Assembly (NCBI GenBank): GCA_033549365.1
Contig: JAWSUF010000001.1
Location: 124,001 to 188,000, forward strand
DNA length: 64,000 nucleotides
Origin: Acidobacteriota bacterium
Lineage (GTDB): Bacteria; Acidobacteriota; Aminicenantia; Aminicenantales; Saccharicenantaceae
Direction of reading: 5' to 3'
Each line of letters starts with the position of its first letter. The stretch's first letter is position 1. Below, piece after piece: positions 8,841-18,431 of the stretch. The notes under the pieces are model-generated. The model did not search any database. It saw nothing but the letters and a program-made list of their open reading frames with translations, and was not told the DNA's origin. The translations under genes and the position numbers were made by a program.

Positions 8841-10270
8841 AGCGGACGGACCATCTTTCCTGGGTGGATCATTTCGGTCTTTCGCGGAAAGACATGTCTT
8901 CCATCCTGGAAACCGCCCTGTCCAAAGGCGCCCTGTTCGCCGAAATCTTCTGTGAACACCGTTTCCGGACGTCCATTCACATGGAAGAAGACATCATCAA
9001 AGAGACGGGGGAATCGATCAGCCGGGGCCTCGGCATCCGGGTGATTTCCGGCGATCGAACGGGATACGGCTATACCAACGATCCGACCCCGGAACGGATC
9101 CGGGCGGCCGCCCTGACCGCGGCTGCGGTTGCTTCAGGGCGCCTCAACCCCGGTCCTCCCGCGCCCCTCCGCCGAGTCCGGACTCGACCGGGAATCTACG
9201 GTGCCGGCCGGCCGGCCCACGCGTCCTCCCTGAGCGCTAAAATCGGGCTTGTCCGGATCGTCCACGATGCCGCCCGTTTCTGTTCTTCCAAGATCCAAAA
9301 AGTGTCCGTGAGCTTCCAGAACAGTCTCCAATATGTTTCGATCGCCAATTCGGAAGGCCTCGAGGCCCGGGATGTCCGTCCGCTCGTCAGACTCACCTGC
9401 ACGGCCATCGCGGAAAAAAACGGCCGCCGGGAAATCGGCTTTTCCGGAGGGGGCGGGCGCATGGGGCTGGAGGCTTTCGGTTCCGGCGGTCGGGAGGCGG
9501 CCGGAATCGGCCGTGACGCCGCCCGGGAAGCCCTCATTCTACTCGACGCCGTCGATGCCCCGGCCGGAGATATGCCGGTCGTTCTGTCCCCGGGACACAG
9601 CGGCGTTCTCATTCACGAAGCCGTCGGGCATCTCCTCGAAGCCGACTTCAACCGCAAGAAAACCTCGGTCTTCTGGAACAAGCTGGGAAAATCCGTCGCC
9701 CCGGCCGCCGTCACCATCCGCGACGATCCGACCATTCCATTTTTCCGGGGATCTTATGCCGTCGACGACGAGGGCACGATCCCCCGGCGGACGACTCTGA
9801 TCGAAAAAGGCGTCGTCGTCGGTTTCCTCCAGGACAGGCTCTCGGCCCGCCTCATGAAGCGTCCGCCGACCGGACACGGCCGGAGACAGGACTACGGCTG
9901 TTTTCCCCTGCCCCGGATGGCCAACTCCTACATCGAGCGCGGCGAGTATGCCCCCGAGGAAATCCTGAAATCCGTCGGCCGGGGTTTTTATGTCGATAAA
10001 ATCCAGGGCGGCCAGGTTGAGGATTCCGGAAAATTCACATTTTCCGTCAGTCTGGGATATCTTATCGAAAACGGCCGGCTCGGCGCCCCCGTCCGGCAGG
10101 CGACGCTCATCGGATCGAATCTCGATGTGCTCAAGGGCCTCGTTATGGTCGGTTCCGATCTCGAGTTCGGACTTCCGACGGGAACCTGCAGCAAGGAAGG
10201 CCAGGATGTTCCCGTAACCGACGGCTGTCCGACGTTGAAAATCTCCTCGATCACCGTGGGGGGGCGATGA
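8837..10270 (+). CDS. tldD: TldD-type metalloprotease subunit
   Basis: TldD forms a heterodimeric zinc protease with TldE/PmbA that degrades unstructured peptides and matures some ribosomally made peptides such as microcins. The 477-residue product contains the zinc-binding HExxxH motif as HEAVGH at 260-265 (within GVLIHEAVGHLLEAD). It also has conserved C-terminal glycine-rich blocks (GGQVEDSGKFTFSV, TGTCSKEGQ). It overlaps both the upstream flippase-like gene and the downstream tldE gene by 4 bp, consistent with equal production of the two subunits. No peptide precursor gene is visible next to it. Confidence 0.9.
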   Translation: MKRTDHLSWVDHFGLSRKDMSSILETALSKGALFAEIFCEHRFRTSIHMEEDIIKETGESISRGLGIRVISGDRTGYGYTNDPTPERIRAAALTAAAVASGRLNPGPPAPLRRVRTRPGIYGAGRPAHASSLSAKIGLVRIVHDAARFCSSKIQKVSVSFQNSLQYVSIANSEGLEARDVRPLVRLTCTAIAEKNGRREIGFSGGGGRMGLEAFGSGGREAAGIGRDAAREALILLDAVDAPAGDMPVVLSPGHSGVLIHEAVGHLLEADFNRKKTSVFWNKLGKSVAPAAVTIRDDPTIPFFRGSYAVDDEGTIPRRTTLIEKGVVVGFLQDRLSARLMKRPPTGHGRRQDYGCFPLPRMANSYIERGEYAPEEILKSVGRGFYVDKIQGGQVEDSGKFTFSVSLGYLIENGRLGAPVRQATLIGSNLDVLKGLVMVGSDLEFGLPTGTCSKEGQDVPVTDGCPTLKISSITVGGR

Positions 10271-11619
10271 TCCGCCCTCCCCGGCCTCAGGATCTCGCCG
10301 GGTTGGCCGAGGATCTCGTCGACTACGGCGGGAGCCGGGGCGCCGACGAAATCGAAGTTTCGATCTCCGACGGCCGTGAATTCCAGGTCGATCTCCGCAG
10401 AGGGCGCATCGAGAATCTTGTCGAGGCCGATTCGACATCCCTGGGGCTTCGCGTCATCAAGGACAAGCGAACGGCCGGGGCCGGATCCTCGGATCTTTCG
10501 CCGGATGTTCTGCGGGCCCTTGTCCGCGGCGCCGTCCGGAGAGCCGGGTTGTCGGAGCCTGATGGATGTTCCGGCCTCGCCCCTTGTGAAGGTTTGAAAA
10601 TCGACATTTCGTCTCTTGACCTTCACGACCCTGTTGTGGAGAATCTCGATGCCGAAACAAAGATCGGACTGGCCCGTCGAACCGAACGGATCGCCCTGGC
10701 CGACAAACGGATTGTCAATTCCTACGGGGCCGGCTGCGCCACCCAGGCCATCACCACGATTCTGGCCAACTCCAGAGGTTTTTCCGGAAGTTTCCGGCAG
10801 ACATTTTGCAGTTTGAGCGTCGGACTCCAGGCCGGGAGCGGAAACGCCCTCGTTGAAGACTTCTGGTTCTCCGCCCGCCGCCGTTTCCGGGATCTCGATC
10901 CCCCCGAAACCGTGGCCCGAATCGCCGTCGAACGGACCCTGCGCCAGCTCCATCCCCGAAAGATCCCCACCTGTTCGGTGCCCGTGATTTTTGAACCGAT
11001 GGAGACATCCTGGCTTCTCGGTTTTCTTTTTTCCTGTGTTTCGGGAACAGCCGTTTATCAGAAGGCGAGCTTTCTCTCCGACCGGCTCGGCACACGCATC
11101 GGAAACGCCCGTGTGACCGTGATCGACGACGGGTTGAGACCCGGAGGTCCGGGAACGCGGCCGTTCGATGCCGACGGCCTTCCCTGCCGGCGGACGGTCG
11201 TCGTGGACAAGGGGATTTTAAAATCTTTTCTCTGCAACACCTACGCGGCCCGGAAACTCAAACTGGCGTCCACGGGGAATTCCGACGGTTCAGGGGTGAG
11301 TCCGGGGAATTTTTACCTCAAGCCCGGCAAACGGGATCCGCGGGACATCGCGGCTTCGCTCGACCGGGGACTCATCCTCACCCGAACCCTCGGACACGGA
11401 CTCAATCCGGTGACCGGTGACATCTCCCGCGGCGCTTTCGGACTCTGGGTTGAGAAAGGGGAAATCGTCCACCCGGTGGCCGGGATCACCATTGCCGGGA
11501 ATCTCGAAGGTTTGCTCAGAAATCTCGCGGCCGTGGGGAACGACCTGGATTTCCTCAGTCCGTTTTCCGGACCGACCGTCATGGTCGGCGAGATGACCGT
11601 AGGCGGCGCCGCCCCCTGA
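10267..11619 (+). CDS. pmbA: TldE/PmbA-type protease subunit
   Basis: This 450-residue paralogue of TldD lacks the HExxxH zinc motif, as expected for the non-catalytic TldE/PmbA half of the complex. It shows the shared N-terminal fold (ADEIEVSISDGREFQVDLRR) and the C-terminal blocks STGNSDGSGVSPGNFYL and ITIAGNLEGLLRNL found in the family. The start overlaps the tldD stop by 4 bp (ATGA). With TldD it should form a cytoplasmic heterodimer. The pair is complete and intact here. Confidence 0.9.
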   Translation: MIRPPRPQDLAGLAEDLVDYGGSRGADEIEVSISDGREFQVDLRRGRIENLVEADSTSLGLRVIKDKRTAGAGSSDLSPDVLRALVRGAVRRAGLSEPDGCSGLAPCEGLKIDISSLDLHDPVVENLDAETKIGLARRTERIALADKRIVNSYGAGCATQAITTILANSRGFSGSFRQTFCSLSVGLQAGSGNALVEDFWFSARRRFRDLDPPETVARIAVERTLRQLHPRKIPTCSVPVIFEPMETSWLLGFLFSCVSGTAVYQKASFLSDRLGTRIGNARVTVIDDGLRPGGPGTRPFDADGLPCRRTVVVDKGILKSFLCNTYAARKLKLASTGNSDGSGVSPGNFYLKPGKRDPRDIAASLDRGLILTRTLGHGLNPVTGDISRGAFGLWVEKGEIVHPVAGITIAGNLEGLLRNLAAVGNDLDFLSPFSGPTVMVGEMTVGGAAP

Positions 11620-11630
11620 GATTTCGAGAT

Positions 11631-12233
11631 CTATCGGTCCGGAATTTTCCGGAACCCGTTTTCGTGGAAAATATCGCGGAGCCGCCTTTTCGGCACGTGG
11701 AGGCGGCCTTCGATATCTTTCCAGTAGCGGGGGGAATCCGTCATCTCTTCGGCGACGGGATCCTCCCCGGGCCGGCCCAGGGCCAGGACGGAATCCACCC
11801 GGTAATCCTGTGGAACGCCCAGGATGTCCCGAATCCGGTCTCTGTCGATGCTCAGAAGCCAACAGCTTCCGTAGCCCAGGGACAAAGCCGCCAAGGTCAT
11901 ATTCTGCACGGCCGCCCCGACGTCGTATTCGAACATATCGACCCTGACAGCCGTGTTGACGAGGGTGACGATATAGGCCGCCGGTTCGAGCCCCGGAGTC
12001 GGATTTCCGGCCGGCGCGATATAGGCCGCCCACTTCAGACAGGAAAACAGACGCGGTTTAAGATCTTCTCCGTCCACGGCGACAAATTCCAGAGGCTGGA
12101 GATTGGCCGCCGACGGCGCCAGGCGGCCGGCATTCACAATGGTCTCCAGGTGGACCTTCGACACCGGTTCCTGTTCGAAACGGCGGATCGTCCTCCTTCC
12201 GAAAATCAGGTCGAGACATGACTCACCGCACAT
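11631..12233 (-). CDS. Nitroreductase-family FMN oxidoreductase
   Basis: This 200-residue protein belongs to the nitroreductase family of FMN-dependent NAD(P)H oxidoreductases. The N-terminal block IFGRRTIRRFEQEPVSKV binds FMN phosphate. It is followed by GRLAPSAANLQPLEFVAVDG and the glycine-rich LGYGSCWLLS. The substrate cannot be deduced: such enzymes reduce nitroaromatics, quinones, flavins or tetrapyrrole intermediates. The start at 12233 has a strong GGGAGG ribosome site. The upstream MFS gene runs in the same direction 24 nt away, so co-transcription is likely. Confidence 0.85.
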   Translation of the reverse strand: MCGESCLDLIFGRRTIRRFEQEPVSKVHLETIVNAGRLAPSAANLQPLEFVAVDGEDLKPRLFSCLKWAAYIAPAGNPTPGLEPAAYIVTLVNTAVRVDMFEYDVGAAVQNMTLAALSLGYGSCWLLSIDRDRIRDILGVPQDYRVDSVLALGRPGEDPVAEEMTDSPRYWKDIEGRLHVPKRRLRDIFHENGFRKIPDR

Positions 12234-12257
12234 ATCGGACCTCCCTTCAATGAATTT

Positions 12258-13442
12258 TTAATTCTCTTTGATTTCCGTTGCGGGAGCCTTCCGCATGAAG
12301 ATCGCGGTGGCCAGGACGAGAAGTCCGGCGGCCGCAAGGTACATGGTTCTGTACCCGGCCCTGTCCGACACCCAGCCGAAGAACGGCGATCCCAAGCCCA
12401 TCCCGACATCAAAGAATGACAGATAAAGGCTGATGGCCAACCCCTTGTTGTTCCGGCCCAGAAAATCGATGATGTACGTGCTCAAGGCCGGAAAGATGAG
12501 CCCCTGGCCGAGGCCTCCGAAAAATCCCGCCGCCGCGAAAGCGGCGGGGCTTCGGACCTGGGACAGAAACACCAGGTTTGCGGCAACCAGGACGGCGGCC
12601 GGGAAAATCACCTTCTTCCGGCCGTAGCGATCCGAAAGATCCGACAGGCCGAAACGTGTGATGATGGCGGCCAGGGAAAAAAGCACGAAAAACAGACCGA
12701 TGCGCTGAACGCCGACCGAGCGTCCGAAGAGGGCGATGAAGTTGATCATGGCGCCGCGGACGGCGCCGTGAAACACAGGCATGGCCGCAACAACAATCAG
12801 GATGATCGGTCCTATGCGCCGAAGTCCCCGCAGGTCGGAAGGCCGGCGGTCTTGATCCATCCGGAGGCCGTCGCGCGTCAATGCGACACACAGAAAAGAG
12901 GCGACCAGAAAAACCAGACTGACGTTAAACAGAGCACCGAACCCGAATCGGGCGATCAGGGACTCGGCCAGCAGAGGGCCCGCGGCGCTGGCCACGAGGC
13001 CGGCGATGCCGATGACGCCCATGGACCGGGCCAGCCTGTCGACGGGCGCCATGTCGGAACAGATCGAGATCGTGGCCGTCATGGCGATGCCCCAACCGAA
13101 GCCTGTCCCGGCCCGGAGCAGAAGGGGCAGCCACCCGGCATCCTTCACGAGATGGAACATCGGAAGGACAAGGATCAGAAAGGCCAGTCCCGCAAGAGAA
13201 ATCTTCCGTCCTCCCCGCACATCAATGCGGCGCCCGAACAGGGGCCGGATCAAAATCGCCATGACGCTGTGGACACCCATGATCAATCCGACCCGGCTTT
13301 TCGACGGTTGGAACTGTTCAAGAAAGAGAGGAAAGAGAAAAAAAAGCGTCACGCTCATGAACAGAAAAAAGTATCCCGCCAGGGCGACGAGAAAATCCCT
13401 GTTCCAGAAGTCCTGAGCACGTCCGTCGTTTTGAGTCGTCAT
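12258..13442 (-). CDS. MFS transporter (drug/sugar efflux type)
   Basis: This 394-residue protein has twelve predicted transmembrane helices of the major facilitator superfamily. The A-loop between helices 2 and 3 reads GRRIDVRGGRK and the second-half equivalent reads DLSDRYGRKKV. The size is typical of drug:H+ antiporters or small-molecule exporters, and the substrate is unknown. It is the first gene of a unit with the nitroreductase. No ribosome site is visible before the ATG at 13442, and the predicted leader is only about 10 nt long. Confidence 0.85.
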   Translation of the reverse strand: MTTQNDGRAQDFWNRDFLVALAGYFFLFMSVTLFFLFPLFLEQFQPSKSRVGLIMGVHSVMAILIRPLFGRRIDVRGGRKISLAGLAFLILVLPMFHLVKDAGWLPLLLRAGTGFGWGIAMTATISICSDMAPVDRLARSMGVIGIAGLVASAAGPLLAESLIARFGFGALFNVSLVFLVASFLCVALTRDGLRMDQDRRPSDLRGLRRIGPIILIVVAAMPVFHGAVRGAMINFIALFGRSVGVQRIGLFFVLFSLAAIITRFGLSDLSDRYGRKKVIFPAAVLVAANLVFLSQVRSPAAFAAAGFFGGLGQGLIFPALSTYIIDFLGRNNKGLAISLYLSFFDVGMGLGSPFFGWVSDRAGYRTMYLAAAGLLVLATAIFMRKAPATEIKEN

Positions 13443-13459
13443 GATCGATTAAAACAAGG

Positions 13460-13489
13460 ATTGTACGCCCCGTAAAAAGGGGAAGTCAA
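13460..13489 (-). promoter_or_regulatory. Candidate promoter for the MFS-nitroreductase unit
   Basis: On the minus strand, -35 TTGACT (13489-13484) and -10 TACAAT (13465-13460) are separated by 18 nt. The spacer contains a short inverted repeat (CCCC-GGGG). The start codon at 13442 lies 17 nt beyond the -10 with no Shine-Dalgarno sequence between. Confidence 0.5.
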
Positions 13490-13540
13490 ATCTTCGGCCG
13501 CTTGACCTCTCATCTCCCGTGTGATAAGCATGAAGTCACA

Positions 13541-13550
13541 AGGAGGTGAG
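13541..13550 (+). promoter_or_regulatory. Strong ribosome-binding site that fixes the fbp start
   Basis: AGGAGGTGAG lies directly upstream of ATG 13551. Two earlier in-frame starts (GTG 13521, ATG 13530) would place this ribosome site inside the coding region, so I chose 13551. Confidence 0.7.
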
Positions 13551-14531
13551 ATGCTTCAATTCGATCAAACATTCATGGATTTTCTTCTCGATCATCAGGA
13601 GCGGCATCGACGGACTTATCATTTTCTCATTCTCATGAATGCGATTCTCAATGCGGCCAAGAGAATCCAGCACTACTATCTGACCGGCGCCCTGCGGGGC
13701 AATCTCGGCCTGGCCGGTTCCGTGAATGTTCAGGGGGAACAGGTCCTTCAAATGGACCAGATCGCCGACGAAGTCGTGATGCACTATCTCCGGAGGTCGG
13801 GACGCGTCATCCAGGCCGTAAGCGAAGAGGACGAGGATGTCATCCCGATGAACGTCGAGGGCGGGCGCTACTTCGTCTATTACGACCCGATGGACGGGTC
13901 ATCCAACGTCCCTCACAACCTGCCCATCGGTTTTCTTTTCGGGATCGCCAAGCGCAATCTGGAGGGAAAAGAAGACTGCCATCTTCGCGCAGGGAACGAA
14001 TTCCGGGCCGCCGGGATGTTCGTCATTCCCACCGGAACGTTCACCATCGCTTTGAAGGACGCCGGTTGCTGGCGTTTTCACATCGACGAAACCATGAACT
14101 ATGTCCGCCCCACGCGGATGATGCTTCCCGAAAACCCCAAGACCTGGGAACTGTCCTTCAATACAGCCAACCGGGACACCTTCTCTCCGAAGATCCTCCG
14201 TTGGATCGAGGCCAACGAGAAACGATTCGCCTTCCGCTATCTCGGTGCGCTGGCCGGAGACTTTCACCGCATCCTGACCAACGGCGGGTTGTTCATGTAT
14301 CCGGCCATCGTCAATCACCCCGACCCCAAGAAAAACCGGCCGCAGGGCAAACTCCGCCTGATGTACGAAGGCGCGGTGGCGGCGTTCATGTGCTGCGAAG
14401 CCGGAGGAGACGCCGTGGATGAAACGGGCCGGTCCATTCTGGATATCCAACCCGGCCACCATCACCAGAGGACGGCCCTTTATCTCGGAAACAAGACCCT
14501 CGTCCGGGAGATCGCCGGAATTCTATCCTGA
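13551..14531 (+). CDS. fbp: Class I fructose-1,6-bisphosphatase
   Basis: FBPase removes the C1 phosphate from fructose-1,6-bisphosphate, the committed step of gluconeogenesis. The 326-residue protein has the metal-binding class I motif DPMDGSSN preceded by SEEDED. It ends with the family active-site block KLRLMYEGAVAAF...CEAGGDAVD. The length fits the usual 320-340 residues. It is a single-gene unit: the upstream neighbour is divergent and the DUF2177 gene downstream is convergent, with a 15-nt gap. Presence of class I FBPase indicates gluconeogenic capacity. Confidence 0.94.
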   Translation: MLQFDQTFMDFLLDHQERHRRTYHFLILMNAILNAAKRIQHYYLTGALRGNLGLAGSVNVQGEQVLQMDQIADEVVMHYLRRSGRVIQAVSEEDEDVIPMNVEGGRYFVYYDPMDGSSNVPHNLPIGFLFGIAKRNLEGKEDCHLRAGNEFRAAGMFVIPTGTFTIALKDAGCWRFHIDETMNYVRPTRMMLPENPKTWELSFNTANRDTFSPKILRWIEANEKRFAFRYLGALAGDFHRILTNGGLFMYPAIVNHPDPKKNRPQGKLRLMYEGAVAAFMCCEAGGDAVDETGRSILDIQPGHHHQRTALYLGNKTLVREIAGILS

Positions 14532-14546
14532 ACCGGGTCGAAATAT

Positions 14547-14957
14547 TCAGGTCTTGATAATCATGCGTCCGAAGAGGACGGTCAGTACGGAAACCGCTCC
14601 ACCCAGAACGGTTCCCCAGATCAAGTCCACAACGGTCACCTTGAGCGGCCAGTCTTTGAGCGTGGCCAGGTTGGTCAGATCATAGGTCGCATAGGCGATC
14701 AGACCGAACAGCGCGCCCTTGACAAAAACGGCTCCCGGGCTTTTAAAGAATCCCGGCTCGATGACAAAGACGAGCAACCCGACAATAAAGAGCAGATAGA
14801 AGAGGATGGCCGCCGTCCAGTTGACCTTCGGACTCAGCAGAGAACCCAGTTGATTGCGGTAGAAACCTTTGGCCGCAAAACCCAGCCAGATCATGTCGAT
14901 GACGAAAAATACGGCCAGCGCCAAAACATAGAGGACAAGAAGATTCTTGAATGTCAT
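14547..14957 (-). CDS. DUF2177-family small membrane protein
   Basis: This 136-residue protein has four hydrophobic segments, near residues 6-26, 48-67, 78-95 and 110-130. It matches the DUF2177 family, including the conserved D-x-x-W (FFVIDMIWLGF), the middle block GALFGLIAYATYDLTNLAT and the following LKDWPL. The function of the family is not established. It has a good AAGGAG ribosome site and follows the EF-hand-like gene by 9 nt, so it is the last gene of a three-gene operon. Confidence 0.8.
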   Translation of the reverse strand: MTFKNLLVLYVLALAVFFVIDMIWLGFAAKGFYRNQLGSLLSPKVNWTAAILFYLLFIVGLLVFVIEPGFFKSPGAVFVKGALFGLIAYATYDLTNLATLKDWPLKVTVVDLIWGTVLGGAVSVLTVLFGRMIIKT

Positions 14958-14966
14958 GGGATCTCC

Positions 14967-16832
14967 TTATTGTAATCTCATCGCATCCTTGATGCGGGCG
15001 ATCCAGCCGGCGGCGGCGGTGTAATTTCCCTGCCCATAGGCCTCTTCGAGCCGGGCCAAAAGACCGGCGATCGTCCAGGCCTGTTCTCCCGTCCAGCCGG
15101 ATTCACCGGGCAGCCGGCCCCGGGCGGGCGGCCGGATTCCGAGAAACCTTTCGAAATATTCCGAGGCGCCTTCCCGGGAATCTTGGATCAGGGCCTGGGC
15201 GGAATGCGTGGAGAGAAAATCCCTGAGGCGGAAAAAAGCCAGATCCCTGAGGACATCTTGAGCCAAGCGCCTTTCGATGTCCGATCCTCCGGCGGCCGCC
15301 GCCGTCAATTCGACCGGAAGATCGAAATCACGAAAAGACCGGATGGCCTCCAGAATGATTCCGTTTTCCGCAAGCGTTTCGGGAAGAGCCTCCGCCCGGT
15401 AAAAAAGCACCGCCTCTTCGAGATCGGAACCGAGCCGCCGGACCTTTTCATCCTGAACGGATGCCGAAAAAATCGGGCGGGCTCGTCCCGGAAGATGAAA
15501 TTCCCAACGGTCGAAGAATCCATTGCCGTCGGTGTCGTACATCCGGATTTCCCCCGTATCCCCAAGTCCCGCGAAATGCCCAACCCGTATCCAACCCTCC
15601 TCGGCACCGACAAGATGGATTTTCCGATCGACGCCGCTGTAATAGTACTCCCTGTGTTCGGACGGACGTCCGCTCCATTCCCGCCGGATATTCCAGTCCC
15701 TTCGGGATATTCCGGCCCCTTTCAGGGAGCGGCGTTCGCAGGTCCAGAACAGATCGTCCCAGAGCTCGGCCGATATCGTGCCGGACGCCGTCTCCGCCCC
15801 GGACACTCGGGCATCGGGCCCTTCCCGCCAGGAAAATCCGGTTTCCCCGGCCGGAAATCCGGCCGAGGTTTCGGCCAGCGTTTCTGGAAGAATGGCGACG
15901 GTTTCCTGAGGAGGCCGCCGCTTCGGATGGAAAACGGCCGTGGCGGCGGCCTCGAATAACGTTTGTCCGGACATCGCCAAACCCGCTTGCAACGTCCCGC
16001 TTTCCGGCTCCCCGAAAAGGAAGCCGATCTGGATGTCGCGAATCGAAACTCCTCCCTGTCCGTCAAGGTCGTTGTCGGGATCCGGCTTAACAGGGTCAAC
16101 ATGGATGCGATAGACGGTCCTCGGTCCGGCACCCGGCTCGATCTCCGAAGCGGTCAAAGGACAAAGCCCGGCGGCGATCCAGCGGCCGCCGTCCGGGTCA
16201 AACAGATTCCGGTAAAGAACGGCGTTTTCCGGAAAAGAAGCGTTCCGGTCGATGACAAGATCGTATCCGGAGAATCTCCAGGGCCCGTCTTCCTTAAGAT
16301 CGCCCCTCAGAACAAGAACGCTTTTCAGGGCTCCGTTTTCGAATTCGCGGATTTCGACTTCGTTCGGTGATCCGTTTTCGTCCCCCTCGATATAGTCGAC
16401 GATCCGATCCACAATGCCGTCGCAGTCGAAATCGACGACATAACAGTCATTCAGGAAATCCCCGCCTGCCGAAAGGCTGCCGTCCTCGCCGTCGTCGATC
16501 ACCCAGACGATGGCTTCGATCGGATCGTCCGGATCGAGGGCCACCGTCTCCTTTCGGATGAGGATCCGATCTTTCGGAATTCCCCTCTCATCCACAAAAA
16601 AGCTTTCTCCCGGAAGAAGATCCAGGGCTTTTTTCCAAAGAGTCCTGTTTTTCAGGCCGAGGAAATGTCCCTCGGAAGAAAGAGCCGTCGGTCTCATCCA
16701 CCAGGGACCCGAGGCTTCCTGACCGACGGCCAACGGTCTTTCGACCGGTTTTTCCGAAGACGGAAGGACTTGAGGGATGACACCCGCGAGGATTCCGGCC
16801 AAGGCCAGGGCCAGACGAAGTCCTCTTGTCAT
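14967..16832 (-). CDS. Exported protein of unknown function with EF-hand-like calcium loops
   Basis: I do not recognise the family of this 621-residue protein. It has an N-terminal signal sequence (basic start MTRGLRLALALAG followed by a hydrophobic core) and no further membrane segments, so it should be exported. Several acidic loops resemble EF-hand or dockerin-type calcium loops. The best is DTDGNGFFDRWE, a full 12-residue loop with D, D, N, G, D and E at the ligand positions. DFDCDGIVDRIV and DNDLDGQGG are partial matches. The rest is rich in W, E and D and looks globular. It lies 16 nt after the MFS gene and 9 nt before DUF2177. Confidence 0.6.
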   Translation of the reverse strand: MTRGLRLALALAGILAGVIPQVLPSSEKPVERPLAVGQEASGPWWMRPTALSSEGHFLGLKNRTLWKKALDLLPGESFFVDERGIPKDRILIRKETVALDPDDPIEAIVWVIDDGEDGSLSAGGDFLNDCYVVDFDCDGIVDRIVDYIEGDENGSPNEVEIREFENGALKSVLVLRGDLKEDGPWRFSGYDLVIDRNASFPENAVLYRNLFDPDGGRWIAAGLCPLTASEIEPGAGPRTVYRIHVDPVKPDPDNDLDGQGGVSIRDIQIGFLFGEPESGTLQAGLAMSGQTLFEAAATAVFHPKRRPPQETVAILPETLAETSAGFPAGETGFSWREGPDARVSGAETASGTISAELWDDLFWTCERRSLKGAGISRRDWNIRREWSGRPSEHREYYYSGVDRKIHLVGAEEGWIRVGHFAGLGDTGEIRMYDTDGNGFFDRWEFHLPGRARPIFSASVQDEKVRRLGSDLEEAVLFYRAEALPETLAENGIILEAIRSFRDFDLPVELTAAAAGGSDIERRLAQDVLRDLAFFRLRDFLSTHSAQALIQDSREGASEYFERFLGIRPPARGRLPGESGWTGEQAWTIAGLLARLEEAYGQGNYTAAAGWIARIKDAMRLQ

Positions 16833-16848
16833 GGAACGGCGGCGGCCT

Positions 16849-18345
16849 CTAACTGCCCGACGGCCTCTCCAGTCCGTAATTCTGTTTCACGTCGGCCCGC
16901 TTGAGCTGGAAGGCCAGGAAAATGGAAATGACCCCCAAGCCGACAAGCATCAGGATGGGAACCGTGTAGTTGTAGACCGGGATTTCTCCGATGGCCCGCA
17001 TCTCTTCGATTCTCGCGGCGATGGCCACTTCATCCAAACCCTGGGCGATCAGGCCTTCCCGGGTGGATTGGATTTTGGCCAGGACTTCGGGATTCGAAAG
17101 ATCCAGGACCTTGCCGATTCCCCAGTAAAAGGCCGAAAGGCCGTAGTTCTGAATCGTGAACATGGTGGCATAAGCCGTTCCCAACCGTTTTTCGGCCACG
17201 ATCTTGGCCACGGACGGCCACATGGCTGCCGGCACCAGCGAGAAGGCGACGCCCAGCGCGAAGAGACCGGTGTAGCCGAGAATCACGCTGTTGAGAAGGG
17301 ACAATGTGATGTGGGCGTAGATGAGAAGAAACGAACCCAGGACCATGAGCGACGCCGCTTTCCCTTTTTTATCCACAAGACGCCCGAAAATCGGGGTAAA
17401 AAGAATGGTGCCCAGCGGGATGAGGCCGCTGACCTTGGGCCCATTCTGGAGATAGGCGCCGATCTTTTCCCAAAGGGTCATCCCGCCGAGGTCCGGCATG
17501 CTGAAGGTGAAGCCGAACTTGTTGACGAGAAGATCCGGAGCATACTGGAGGAAGGGAAAGACGGCCGAATAGAAAGCGACGCAAAGGAGGGAGATGAAAA
17601 TGAAGGAGCGGTCGGTCAGCAGCTCGACCAGGTCCTTGAACTTGAACTTGTCCTCCTCGGAGGCCTCGGCCCTCGCGCCCATCTGCTTGTCCAGCTTAAT
17701 GTCGAAAATGAGGTAAGCCAGGAAAAGAAGCGTGCCCACGCCGATGATCGAGGCCGCGGTCACGAGGGCCGTGCTGATCCGGCCTCCGGCGATGTCCAAA
17801 CCGAAGGAAATGGCGAAAAAGCTGCCCAGCCGGCCGACAACGACGTTCAACCCCATGGCGAAGGCCAGTTCCTTGCCCTTGAACCATTTGACGATGGTCC
17901 TCTGGATCAGGACGCAGGTCGTCTCGAGCCCGACGCCGAAGAGAATCCGGCCGCCGATCATGGAGATCAGCATGGAGTTCTTGGTCGATCCGAAAACGCC
18001 CATGCTGCCGAGAGCGACCATGAAAGCGCCGACGGTGGCAATCAAGGCCAGGACGATCCCGGTCTTGCGGATGCCCCAGCGGTCCAGGGCGATGCCGCCG
18101 ACGATGATCATCAGGGCCAGGTTGGCCCAGGTGGCCGAACTGATGAGCAGCCCGAACTGCGAACTGGTGAAGCCCAACTGACTCTCGAATAACCCCTTCA
18201 AGGGTCCGAGGGCATCCTGGAACCAGTACGTGCCGAACATCAGCACGCTGATCATGCCCAGGACCGTGAACCGGGCGGGAGCCGAATCCTTGAGGATTTT
18301 TTTGGCTTTATCGACCGCCTTGACCATTTCCGCCGACTTTTCCAT
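16849..18345 (-). CDS. MFS transporter
   Basis: This 498-residue protein has twelve predicted transmembrane helices of the major facilitator superfamily and a cytoplasmic charged loop in the middle (residues about 215-235, rich in K/D/E). The A-loop DRWGIRKTG follows helix 2, and the matching loop in the second half is GRLVDKKGKA. The substrate is unknown; it resembles organic-acid or sugar transporters more than drug exporters. I chose the start at 18345 because GGAGG lies ahead of it, rather than the in-frame ATG at 18387. It is transcribed divergently from the ROK gene. Confidence 0.82.
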   Translation of the reverse strand: MEKSAEMVKAVDKAKKILKDSAPARFTVLGMISVLMFGTYWFQDALGPLKGLFESQLGFTSSQFGLLISSATWANLALMIIVGGIALDRWGIRKTGIVLALIATVGAFMVALGSMGVFGSTKNSMLISMIGGRILFGVGLETTCVLIQRTIVKWFKGKELAFAMGLNVVVGRLGSFFAISFGLDIAGGRISTALVTAASIIGVGTLLFLAYLIFDIKLDKQMGARAEASEEDKFKFKDLVELLTDRSFIFISLLCVAFYSAVFPFLQYAPDLLVNKFGFTFSMPDLGGMTLWEKIGAYLQNGPKVSGLIPLGTILFTPIFGRLVDKKGKAASLMVLGSFLLIYAHITLSLLNSVILGYTGLFALGVAFSLVPAAMWPSVAKIVAEKRLGTAYATMFTIQNYGLSAFYWGIGKVLDLSNPEVLAKIQSTREGLIAQGLDEVAIAARIEEMRAIGEIPVYNYTVPILMLVGLGVISIFLAFQLKRADVKQNYGLERPSGS

Positions 18346-18431
18346 GCAAAGCCTCCGTTCGCTCAAATTGATGGATTGAGGGATCATTCTATAAAAAAAA
18401 ACATCTCCTGCCTAGCTTTTTTTTGCTGTGC

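Noticed and set aside
16777-18192. 471-codon open frame opposite the MFS gene, rich in D/E/H/Q
   Set aside because: The acidic, low-complexity composition is typical of the complement of a membrane-protein gene, and the opposite strand encodes a clear MFS transporter.
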